DNA from: Deltaproteobacteria bacterium
GTDB lineage: Bacteria; Desulfobacterota; Desulfarculia; JACQYL01
DNA: 35,105 bases
Assembly (NCBI GenBank): GCA_016208165.1
Contig: JACQYL010000112.1
Span: forward strand, 1-35,105
Reading direction: 5' to 3'
The translations under genes were made by a program, and so were the position numbers. This document shows, piece after piece, positions 1 through 6,727 of the stretch; position 1 is the stretch's first letter, and every line of letters begins with the position of its first letter. The notes beneath the pieces were generated by a model. That model was not told where the DNA came from and ran no database searches. It saw nothing but the letters and a program-made list of their open reading frames with translations.

Positions 1-431
1 TGAATCGTTATTTCTTCGGGGGTCGTATCGTAGTCGATGGGTATATTCAGTCGGTTTCCCAGTGATGTCATTCCGGTGCGTTTATAGACCAGTTTCAGAT
101 ACGTTGTGCTGGGAACCCCCGCAGGGCCGTCGCCGATAATGATATCGGCTCCCTTCGAACGGAGCGTCCTCGCGACCGTTTCAACCACCATCGGATGGGT
201 GGTCACGGCTCTTTCCGGAGCGAATGGCCCCGCGAGATTGGGCTTGATATAGATTTCCTCATCGACAGGGACGAGACGCTCCCATCCTCCCAACAAACCG
301 ACGGCCTGGTCGACGGCGGAGGCTACCTGCTCCCTTTCATAGGTGTTGCAGGGCGTTATGGCGACGCGTTCGGGCTCTGTCCTCCTGGTGAATTCACGGC
401 CTCGGGCAAGTTTGGACGATTCGGACGTCAT
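1..431 (-). CDS. DUF362-family protein (N-terminal part; cut by window edge)
   Basis: The frame is open from an ATG at 431 down to base 1, giving about 143 residues. It contains the family hallmark of a lysine-proline-asparagine segment after a beta strand (IYIKPNLAGPF, about residues 62-72) and then a GADIIIGDGP turn. DUF362 proteins are widespread in anaerobes, often carry ferredoxin-type clusters towards the C terminus and have no agreed reaction. The C-terminal part lies outside the window, so cluster cysteines cannot be checked. The ATG overlaps the stop of the radical SAM gene by 4 bp (ATGA), which fixes the start and suggests translational coupling. Family call is fairly secure; function is unknown. 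Confidence 0.75.
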   Translation of the reverse strand, partial: MTSESSKLARGREFTRRTEPERVAITPCNTYEREQVASAVDQAVGLLGGWERLVPVDEEIYIKPNLAGPFAPERAVTTHPMVVETVARTLRSKGADIIIGDGPAGVPSTTYLKLVYKRTGMTSLGNRLNIPIDYDTTPEEITI

Positions 432-1408
432 TCGGAACGATTTCCCGGCGTTGTTGAGAGGCTGGAGGAGCATTCGGGGCAAACCATGTATTCGAGTTCC
501 TGCCGCTCTTCTTTCACATGAGGGAGTTTGTGCTCGCCGTTGCGTGAGGTCTGCAGGTCCTTGAAGAACCGGGGGTACTCTCGAGTCGCCTCCGAACGGC
601 ATAGACCCAATGTCTCGCTTGGATCCAGTGGGAGCTCTTTCCCCCGGAGGCTCGGCGCAATGCGTATGCCCCAGCAGCCTTTCCTCGGAACTCCCATCGC
701 ATGGTTCATACGATCGTACAAATCGGTTACATTTTCTTTCAACACGTTCCCAAACGAAACGGGTACAAAGTCGCAGGGACAGAAGTCACCGGACGATGTG
801 ATGTAGGAGTGGAGCACGCCGGCGCAGCAACCGAATTTGGTTGGATGTTCGGTATACGGGAGGGAACTGACCTTTGGAAACCGTGTCAACTTGCGATTGG
901 CCGCAAACTGAATCCGGAAAAGTCGCCGGTGATCCTGCTCCGAGTAAAAAACGCCGTCTCCGTTTCCGGCATGCAGCACCCCCCCGCATGGAACGGGCTC
1001 GTGAATTCGAACCTCGTGGGCGCCTTCCCGTTTCACCAGTTTGAACAGTTTGAACAGGTGCTCTCTCGACAGTTCCTTCTTTAGCACGACCGCGTGCACC
1101 ATGGTGTACAATCCGGCTTGGGCCGAGATTCGGATGGCTTCCAAGGCCGACTCGAAGGCATCCCGGTCACCCCTCGACCGGTTGTGCGTGTCCGGATCGG
1201 CGCTGTCCAAACTCACCGCCAGGCTGAACAGCCCCGCTTGTTTCAGGGCGAGGGCCCGCTTGCGAGACAGCGCTTTTCCGTTGGTGGAGAGTATGACGAT
1301 GCTTCGATCGTCCACGGACCGAATGATCTCTCCCACATCCTTCCTCAGCAGCGGTTCGCCGCCCGTGATTCCGATATAGGCGATTCCGAGAGCCTGGAGG
1401 CGCGCCAT
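428..1408 (-). CDS. radical SAM/SPASM-like protein lacking its N-terminal cluster motif (5'-truncated)
   Basis: The 326-residue product has a typical radical SAM core with GITGGEPLLR near residue 14, followed by ILSTNG and AVSLDSADPDTHN segments. Cysteines late in the protein (FGCCAG, FCPCDF, KGCWG) look like a SPASM-type auxiliary-cluster region. The CxxxCxxC motif that binds the SAM-reducing cluster normally lies some 30-40 residues before the GGEP motif and is absent. The frame upstream of the ATG continues with plausible family sequence (TTSRWIDV) but hits a TGA at about 1455 beside a run of six G on the plus strand. I read the gene as 5'-truncated, possibly with a frameshift, and probably inactive as a SAM enzyme. 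It is coupled to the DUF362 gene by a 4-bp overlap. Confidence is high for the family, lower for intactness. Confidence 0.7.
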   Translation of the reverse strand: MARLQALGIAYIGITGGEPLLRKDVGEIIRSVDDRSIVILSTNGKALSRKRALALKQAGLFSLAVSLDSADPDTHNRSRGDRDAFESALEAIRISAQAGLYTMVHAVVLKKELSREHLFKLFKLVKREGAHEVRIHEPVPCGGVLHAGNGDGVFYSEQDHRRLFRIQFAANRKLTRFPKVSSLPYTEHPTKFGCCAGVLHSYITSSGDFCPCDFVPVSFGNVLKENVTDLYDRMNHAMGVPRKGCWGIRIAPSLRGKELPLDPSETLGLCRSEATREYPRFFKDLQTSRNGEHKLPHVKEERQELEYMVCPECSSSLSTTPGNRSE

Positions 1409-1521
1409 GACGTCGATCCACCGGGAAGTGGTGAGTGCCGGCTTCAGGGGGGCGTTTCATGATTTGACATCTTCCGCCGATATCGCGCTGGGATTCAGAC
1501 TCCTTTGGATTTATTGAATTG

Positions 1522-1555
1522 TTCCGGAATCCGCCTCTCGGCGCGCTTGTCCGGA
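1522..1555. repeat. dispersed palindromic repeat, copy 1
   Basis: Arms TTCCGGA (1522-1528) and TCCGGA (1550-1555) flank a GC-rich centre. The flanking sequence also resembles the copy at 15605-15674, with an AT-rich GGATTTATTGAATT stretch on the left. The repeat sits just upstream of the truncated radical SAM gene, so it may mark the breakpoint. It looks like a REP-type intergenic element in same-strand orientation to copy 2. Confidence 0.45.
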
Positions 1556-1640
1556 CAATCACTTCAATGGAGACACCCTCTCTTACGGAAGGATGAACAC
1601 ATCGGTTGCGGGCTCCTAAAACCCGTGCCCGGTTGCTCGT

Positions 1641-1671
1641 CCAGGGTGTACGGTCGTGCTTGACACCCTGG
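1641..1671 (-). terminator. 9-bp perfect hairpin downstream of the secreted-protein gene
   Basis: CCAGGGTGT at 1641-1649 pairs perfectly with ACACCCTGG at 1663-1671 around a 13-base loop. It lies about 20 bases past the stop of the minus-strand gene ending at 1690. No T-tract follows on the minus strand, so it is not a classical intrinsic terminator; it could slow transcription or protect the mRNA 3' end. Confidence 0.35.
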
Positions 1672-1689
1672 AGTTCGCCTTTTGGCGGA

Positions 1690-2712
1690 TCAGGAGTCGC
1701 TCCGCCGAACGCCCGTATTTCTCTTTCTCAATTTCCATACGGAAAGAGCCATCAGGCAAAGCAGGAAAACCACGGCTCCCCAGTTCGTGATGGTATTAAT
1801 GGAGCTATGCCCGCTGTCCCTTGTCGGGCCCGGCGTTGGCCCTCCGTTGCATTCCCCCAAGGTGACCTCGAGCACGAATTCGGTCATCCCGATACCTCTC
1901 GCCCCGGGTTCAGCGTCAACGTTATTCGCCCCGAAACTTTCGCTTCCGATCATGAATCCCACGTAACCGGTGAAATTCTGCTGATTGAGGTCCGTCTGCA
2001 CGGCCTGGGTGACATCCCTTTCATAGTGGGCATAATCGGTTAGGGAGTGAGGGAACGTCATAACAATCGGGTCTCCGATGAGCGATCCGAAACAGGTTCT
2101 TTTCCCGTCGTTCGCCATGTTTTCACACGCATCGTTCATATCGTATACCCCGAAGTGGACCGTCGTCGAGTTGCCGGGCTGAGCCGACCCTGAGTACCAC
2201 GGCGAGACCTTGAATTTCAGAGTGGCCGATTGAACCTGACATCCCTCATGACCCTGCATGTCATACACAAAGTAACTGAAACTTCTTCCCTGGTACGGAT
2301 TCGGTCCCGTATTGGCGGCAAACATGACGGAATCCACACACGGGCGATCCTCGAAACCGGGCCCATCCGTGGCCAGCGGATATGGACGAATGGGATATGT
2401 GGCCTCGGGAGATCCCGCCGGCCAATTCGTTCCGCCAACACCCCCGACTTGGTTACCCTCATAATCCTGGCCGCTCGTCTGAGGGTTTTGAGAGGGCCAA
2501 TCGGTGCACACATCCTCCGTGTACGGATATGTTTCCGTCGGATCCTCGCACTGCGTCAGTGTTCTCAAATAGAAAGCGTGGCCCGGTTCGCAAGTAAACA
2601 TGGGCATGCTCACCACCGCATTATTGACGAGGTCCGGCGCTATCGGACCGTTCGCGTTCGCCATGCCCATAAGCAGGACTGCCAGCGCCACACCAAGAAT
2701 TGTGGTCTTCAT
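1690..2712 (-). CDS. secreted, membrane-anchored protein with IPTL-CTERM-like C terminus
   Basis: The 340-residue protein starts with a signal peptide (cleavage probably after MANA, near residue 20). The middle is rich in aromatic, Gly and Asn residues with scattered cysteines, and segments such as TLKFKV and HFGVYDMND suggest a beta-rich extracellular domain; I recognise no named domain. The C terminus is a short Ser/Thr/Pro linker, then NTITNWG, a hydrophobic helix and a basic end (WKLRKRN). This tripartite layout matches IPTL-CTERM surface-sorting tails, although the usual I-P-T-L is changed to I-N-T-I. The N-terminal motif NNAVVSMP..CEPGHAFYLRT recurs in the truncated neighbour at 2786-3121. 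Likely located at the outer surface; role unknown. Confidence 0.7.
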   Translation of the reverse strand: MKTTILGVALAVLLMGMANANGPIAPDLVNNAVVSMPMFTCEPGHAFYLRTLTQCEDPTETYPYTEDVCTDWPSQNPQTSGQDYEGNQVGGVGGTNWPAGSPEATYPIRPYPLATDGPGFEDRPCVDSVMFAANTGPNPYQGRSFSYFVYDMQGHEGCQVQSATLKFKVSPWYSGSAQPGNSTTVHFGVYDMNDACENMANDGKRTCFGSLIGDPIVMTFPHSLTDYAHYERDVTQAVQTDLNQQNFTGYVGFMIGSESFGANNVDAEPGARGIGMTEFVLEVTLGECNGGPTPGPTRDSGHSSINTITNWGAVVFLLCLMALSVWKLRKRNTGVRRSDS

Positions 2713-2785
2713 TGTCTCCCCCCAATGGTTTCAGGTTAACATGTCCTCTGAAATCAGGTTCCCCTCGGGTTTCCAACAGAAGCGT

Positions 2786-3121
2786 TTATGCTGAATATCG
2801 TACACCTCGTCCGAACGGAAGCCGCCGGATGTTCTTTTCGTGAATCAAACCTCTTGCCGGATCAGAATGCAGCGATCCTCGGCCATGCGTAGCGTTACAT
2901 CGTTCGAAATCAAAACGTGCGCCATCCTTCTCGCTCGGGTAACCTTCTCGTTGGCATCCCGAGGAATCCGTGCGCAAATAAAAGGCGTGGCCTGGCAGGC
3001 AGTTAAAAAGGGGGCCGCTCACTACGGCGTTGTCGGCGAGGGGCGGTTTGACGAGCTGACTTGCGTGAGAAGAGACCGGCGTGACCATCAATAGGGCCAA
3101 TCCGAAGACGGCGCTCCTCAT
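2786..3121 (-). CDS. truncated paralog of the adjacent secreted protein
   Basis: The 111-residue ORF has a signal peptide (MRSAVFGLALLMVTPVSSHA) and then DNAVVSGPLFNCLPGHAFYLRT, nearly the same as the mature N terminus of the protein at 1690-2712. After about residue 55 the similarity is lost and the rest looks like out-of-frame sequence. The minus strand in another frame reads SNDVTLRMAEDRCILIRQEV and then stops, which looks like the tail of a deleted protein. I infer an internal deletion or frameshift after tandem gene duplication. A short secreted protein may still be made, because the signal peptide and cysteine-bearing N-terminal motif are intact. Confidence 0.55.
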   Translation of the reverse strand: MRSAVFGLALLMVTPVSSHASQLVKPPLADNAVVSGPLFNCLPGHAFYLRTDSSGCQREGYPSEKDGARFDFERCNATHGRGSLHSDPARGLIHEKNIRRLPFGRGVRYSA

Positions 3122-3218
3122 GTTACACGCTCCTCAGCATTCAGGTCAGGTTATGTAAGATGCGATCTTCGATTAGGTCTGTTGCTTTGTATTATCCACA
3201 TCAACCCGTTAAATGCCT

Positions 3219-3247
3219 TAACTACGAGAGATAGTCTCGTTTGTCAA
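3219..3247 (-). promoter_or_regulatory. sigma70-like promoter with inverted repeat in the spacer
   Basis: On the minus strand a perfect TTGACA (3242-3247) is followed 17 bp later by a weak -10, TAGTTA (3219-3224). The spacer holds the inverted repeat ACGAGA-N5-TCTCGT (3224-3240). The site lies about 98 bp upstream of the ATG at 3121. The -10 is poor, so an activator or repressor acting at the repeat is plausible. Confidence 0.35.
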
Positions 3248-3374
3248 TTGGGAAAATTCAATGCAGGGAGCGGCAACGGCAGTAGGAAGACCGGACGTTC
3301 ACTGCAAGAAACCCATGCAACCCGTGGTTTCACGCCGTTCGATCGGCATCCGACCGCCTATCCTCTTGGGAACG

Positions 3375-4379
3375 TCATGAACTTGCAGGAGGTTTGGCCG
3401 TTTCCTCCTCGTCCGCGCCCGGCGACGGCGGATTCAGCGGCTTGTGCAGATGAATGATCACCCTCATGCCCTCCCGGAGCATCAGGTTCGGATTGGCGGC
3501 GGTAAACTCCACTTCATAGTAGGAAGGTTGCACCGGATCCATGGATAACGGCGTCCATGAGATGCGGCTTATCCGAGCTTCAAGCCGCTTGGGATTGAGA
3601 GATTCGGGCTGCAACGTGACCCGGTCTTCCAAAGCCAACCGGAGTGCCTCCTCTTCGTACACGTGTGATCGCACCAGCATGGGATCCATAACCCCAACGA
3701 CGAAAATCGGATCCTCGGCCGTCCATCGGACTCCCGGTCGTATCTCCGGGTGCACCCACAACACGTGGCCGTCAATGGGAGATGTTATCGCGGTCTCTGC
3801 GGGTTCGGGTGCATCACGGGAACCCTCGTAATCCAACCGCTTCACGAGAAGTTTCACCTGGTCGGTCAGTATACGCAACTGTTTCTCGGTATCATCCAAC
3901 TGCTTGACCGCGGAAGTGGGTAGGTTTCTTCGTTCTCCCGGCTCCCGAACCCGATTTTTCAAATCGGTCAATTGTCGATTCAGCCCATTCAGCAACAACT
4001 CCAAGGCCTTAATGTCGGGGGCGCCTAAGCCTTGGTAACGGGATTCGGGCGCCGGCCGATAAGCAGCCAGTGCGTCTCCTTTCAGCACGGACTGTCCGGC
4101 CTGAACGTTTAGCGACGTTATGGCTCCCTGCACGGGCAGAGCCACGGAATGTCTTAGAGAACACACGGTCTTACCGATAAACACCATATCCGCGGTGCGG
4201 GCTTTCCGGGGCACGAGCCTGCGATAATCCGGTTTCTCCTGAAGGGGGAGTGACATGGCGCGGCTGTTCGTTTTCGTCTCAGCCGCTTCTTTGGGAAGCA
4301 TGTCATACATAAAGTAACCCAGCGCCACGGCGCTCAGGACGAGCAAACAGACCCAAAACAGGCGGCCTTTAGCTTTCAT
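3375..4379 (-). CDS. MacA/HlyD-like periplasmic adaptor of an ABC exporter
   Basis: The product is 334 residues from the ATG at 4379; an upstream in-frame ATG at 4439 lies deep inside the ATPase gene and is less likely. One N-terminal membrane helix (about 8-28) is followed by a lipoyl-type half (VQGAITSLNVQAGQSVLKGD), a helical hairpin rich in Leu, Lys and Gln (about 120-190), the second half (ITSPIDGHVLWVHPEIRPG) and a beta-barrel region with VRSHVYEEEALRL. This is the standard order of a membrane-fusion protein linking an inner-membrane MacB pump to an outer-membrane channel. The gene overlaps the ATPase stop by 11 bp, and the three genes form one operon. The substrate is not evident; the secreted proteins next door are candidates by location only. 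Confidence 0.85.
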   Translation of the reverse strand: MKAKGRLFWVCLLVLSAVALGYFMYDMLPKEAAETKTNSRAMSLPLQEKPDYRRLVPRKARTADMVFIGKTVCSLRHSVALPVQGAITSLNVQAGQSVLKGDALAAYRPAPESRYQGLGAPDIKALELLLNGLNRQLTDLKNRVREPGERRNLPTSAVKQLDDTEKQLRILTDQVKLLVKRLDYEGSRDAPEPAETAITSPIDGHVLWVHPEIRPGVRWTAEDPIFVVGVMDPMLVRSHVYEEEALRLALEDRVTLQPESLNPKRLEARISRISWTPLSMDPVQPSYYEVEFTAANPNLMLREGMRVIIHLHKPLNPPSPGADEEETAKPPASS

Positions 4380-5076
4380 ACAAGACTCCGTCTTCGAGTC
4401 GGCAGATCCGGTGGCAGCGATGAGTGATCGCGGGATCATGGGTTACGACAATCACCGCTGATTTCCCGTCGCCGGCGATTTGCTCCAGGTAATCCATAAC
4501 ATGCCGGCCGTTGCTCTGATCGAGCTGCCCGGTGGGCTCGTCCGCCAGGATCAGACGGGGTTCGTTGACAAGCGCTCGCGCAACGGCGACCCGTTGGCGT
4601 TCACCGCCTGAGAGCAGGTTGGCCGGATGATGCATGCGGTGGAGCAGCTCGACCCGCTCGAGCGCTTGAGAAATCCTCGAAGGTCGTTGGTGGGCGGGCA
4701 CTTCCGCATAGATAAGCGGAAGCTCCAGATTTTCGTACACATTACAGGTCTCCACCAGATCGGACCCCTGAAAGACGAAGCCCAAGTACCTGCGCCGAAA
4801 TCCGGCCTGGTCGGAGCGGGTCAGGGACAGCATATCCCGTCCCATCATTCTGTAAGAACCCGTCGTTGGGTACAGGAGAAGCCCCAATATGAACAGCAGC
4901 GTCGATTTGCCGCTTCCCGAAGGCCCCATGACAGCCACCATCTCATTCTGGCGGACCCTCAGGTCCACTCCGCGAAGCGCCCTGACCGCCTCCACACCCG
5001 TGTGAAAGTCTTTGGTCAAGCCCGCCACATCGACCAACACCGTTTCGTGTTCTTGCCTTTCAAAAAGGTCATTCAT
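4369..5076 (-). CDS. MacB/LolD-type ABC transporter ATP-binding protein
   Basis: This is a complete 235-residue nucleotide-binding domain. It has the Walker A motif GPSGSGKST (about 51-59), the Q-loop region LGFVFQGSDL, the signature LSGGERQRVAVARAL and the Walker B motif RLILADEPT followed by the D-loop and a switch histidine in VVTHD. Sequence style matches the MacB/LolD family, which powers mechanotransmission rather than classical substrate transport. It lies between the permease (8-bp overlap at its start) and the adaptor (11-bp overlap at its end), so the three subunits are probably made in fixed ratio. Confidence 0.92.
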   Translation of the reverse strand: MNDLFERQEHETVLVDVAGLTKDFHTGVEAVRALRGVDLRVRQNEMVAVMGPSGSGKSTLLFILGLLLYPTTGSYRMMGRDMLSLTRSDQAGFRRRYLGFVFQGSDLVETCNVYENLELPLIYAEVPAHQRPSRISQALERVELLHRMHHPANLLSGGERQRVAVARALVNEPRLILADEPTGQLDQSNGRHVMDYLEQIAGDGKSAVIVVTHDPAITHRCHRICRLEDGVLYES

Positions 5077-6277
5077 ACCGCAATGCCGATGCCACTTCCA
5101 TCTTGGCGGCCCTAAGAGCCGGGTAGAATCCCGCGACCACTCCTACCACCAAGGCAAAGGACAGGCTCCAGCCCACGCTTCGAAGGAAAAGGTCCAGCGG
5201 CGGACGGCTCTTCAACAGAAGGCTGATGATTTCCATGGATGCCGCGCCTAAAGCGATTCCCACGAGCGCCGAAGCCAGGCACAGGAATAAGGATTCCGAC
5301 AGAAACTGAATCCATATATCCCGATCCTCCGCACCCACGGCCTTCTTGACTCCGATCTCTCTGGTTCGGGTGCGGACGGCGGCCATTTGAATATTCCATA
5401 TGCCGATTCCGCCAAGAACAAGAGTGGCAATGGCGGACACATTGGCAAAAAGCTCGAGCCAGAAAGCCACCATCTTTACGCGATCCAGGTTTCCCCAAAA
5501 ACCATCCACCCGAAGCCCGTCCGTGTACATGTATTCTCCAAGGGCCCTGGGTATCGCCGCGGCCACGGAATCCACTTCATCCCAGTTATCACAGCGCACA
5601 AGGAGGCGGACCGGAAGCGACATGCGGGGCGATCGGCTCAGTGCGGTGGTCATGGGTGCGAACACATAGCGCGTTCCAGGGCCAACTCGAAAACCGTCCA
5701 GTACTCCGGAAATCTGATATAACTCGCCGTCGATCGTCAAGTGTCTTCCGGCTACGGTTTCGGTATCGAAGATCAAGCGAGCCAGTTCCGCGCCGATCAC
5801 ACACACTCGGTCACCGTTATCAATGGCGCTTTTCCCGAAGAACCCGCCGTCCACCGGTGTGAAGTTCTGCAGTTGCCAGAAATAGTGATCCACGGCCACA
5901 AGGGGAACACGAATTTGACGCTCGCCCCAAACAACCGACGCCGGTTCGGACTTGAACGCGACGGCGCTTACAATGTTCACACCGGGCACGCGTTCGATCG
6001 CCCATATCGCGTCCCACAAGAAAAAGCGCTGTTTCGCGGTCCAGGGTTCCTGCAGCGGTCTGTCTTCATAGTACACCTGCAGGATGGTGGCGCCGCCTAG
6101 AAGGTCCAGGTTCTGGTTGGCTTTTTCCCTTACGTCACCCCTCATGGTCATGACCACGATGAGGCCGGCGGTGCCCAGCAGGATGGCGGAGGCCGGTCCT
6201 AGGTATCGCCTGCGACGGCGACATATTTGGCGAATGCCGATGCGGATGATATCCCGCAATCTTGACAAGCGAAGCAT
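5069..6277 (-). CDS. MacB/FtsX-family ABC transporter permease
   Basis: The 402-residue protein has the FtsX-family plan: a basic N terminus, one membrane helix (about 27-46), a periplasmic MacB-type domain (about 50-275) and three C-terminal helices. The segment RTREIGVKKAVGAEDRDI before the third helix is the coupling-helix region typical of the family. The C terminus FYPALRAAKMEVASALRYE also fits. It is the first gene of the MacB-ATPase-MacA operon, so its promoter should lie in the 450-bp gap shared with the divergent synthase gene. Expected to act in the inner membrane with the two following subunits. Confidence 0.9.
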   Translation of the reverse strand: MLRLSRLRDIIRIGIRQICRRRRRYLGPASAILLGTAGLIVVMTMRGDVREKANQNLDLLGGATILQVYYEDRPLQEPWTAKQRFFLWDAIWAIERVPGVNIVSAVAFKSEPASVVWGERQIRVPLVAVDHYFWQLQNFTPVDGGFFGKSAIDNGDRVCVIGAELARLIFDTETVAGRHLTIDGELYQISGVLDGFRVGPGTRYVFAPMTTALSRSPRMSLPVRLLVRCDNWDEVDSVAAAIPRALGEYMYTDGLRVDGFWGNLDRVKMVAFWLELFANVSAIATLVLGGIGIWNIQMAAVRTRTREIGVKKAVGAEDRDIWIQFLSESLFLCLASALVGIALGAASMEIISLLLKSRPPLDLFLRSVGWSLSFALVVGVVAGFYPALRAAKMEVASALRYE

Positions 6278-6438
6278 GGTTTCAGCCGGTCCGACTTACG
6301 CAAAGGGGGAATGGGCTGAAAAGGGTTTCCGACGGATAAGAACCAAGTTCAGCCTCTTCATGCGAAATGGCTTTGCCCCTGGAAACAATCAGGGCTGACC
6401 GTATTGAAGGATCTACTTCCTCGTACAAAAAGCCCGCA

Positions 6439-6471
6439 TTCCAATCCGCGGCGGCGCGTCGCGGATTGGAA
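6439..6471. repeat. 12-bp perfect inverted repeat
   Basis: TTCCAATCCGCG (6439-6450) and CGCGGATTGGAA (6460-6471) pair perfectly around a 9-base loop. It sits midway in the divergent gap. There is no T-tract directly after it on either strand, so it is either an operator-like site or a REP-type hairpin. Confidence 0.6.
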
Positions 6472-6646
6472 AAATCGATTATTCCGTTTATCACCTTCCG
6501 TGCACCCACAAGTCAACTCCATTTCAAAGCTCGGGCAACAGGCGCTCGAACCTTGTGAGGCCTTCCTCGAGTGAATGGCCTGGGAAGATGCCCATCGCTT
6601 ATAGACCGCTCGAAAGGGGCCGGTCTTCCTTGGCCGTTGTTTAAGC

Positions 6647-6680
6647 GGCGGATCTGTGATATTGGCGGATCTGTAATATT
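6647..6680 (+). promoter_or_regulatory. tandem 17-bp direct repeat upstream of the synthase gene
   Basis: Two adjoining copies of GGCGGATCTGTRATATT (6647-6663 and 6664-6680) differ at one base. They end 47 bp before the GTG start at 6728. Adjoining copies of this length suit a dimeric regulator on one face of the helix, or a duplicated core-promoter segment. No convincing -35/-10 pair was seen with them. Confidence 0.4.
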
Positions 6681-6727
6681 CAAGAAGTCACCCGGAGCAA
6701 TACACCTTCCAGGAGAAGCATCAGTCC

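Larger units (their letters stand above)
6278..6727. other. 450-bp divergent intergenic region
   Basis: This gap separates the minus-strand export operon from the plus-strand synthase operon and must hold both promoters. It contains a 12-bp perfect inverted repeat (6439-6471) and a tandem 17-bp repeat (6647-6680). A TTGACT on the minus strand (6511-6516) lacks a good -10 at proper distance. Short frames here show no family resemblance, and I see no gene. Confidence 0.6.

Noticed and set aside
6282-6509. 75-residue frame on the minus strand upstream of the MacB-like gene
   Set aside because: It runs through the 12-bp inverted repeat and shows no family likeness.
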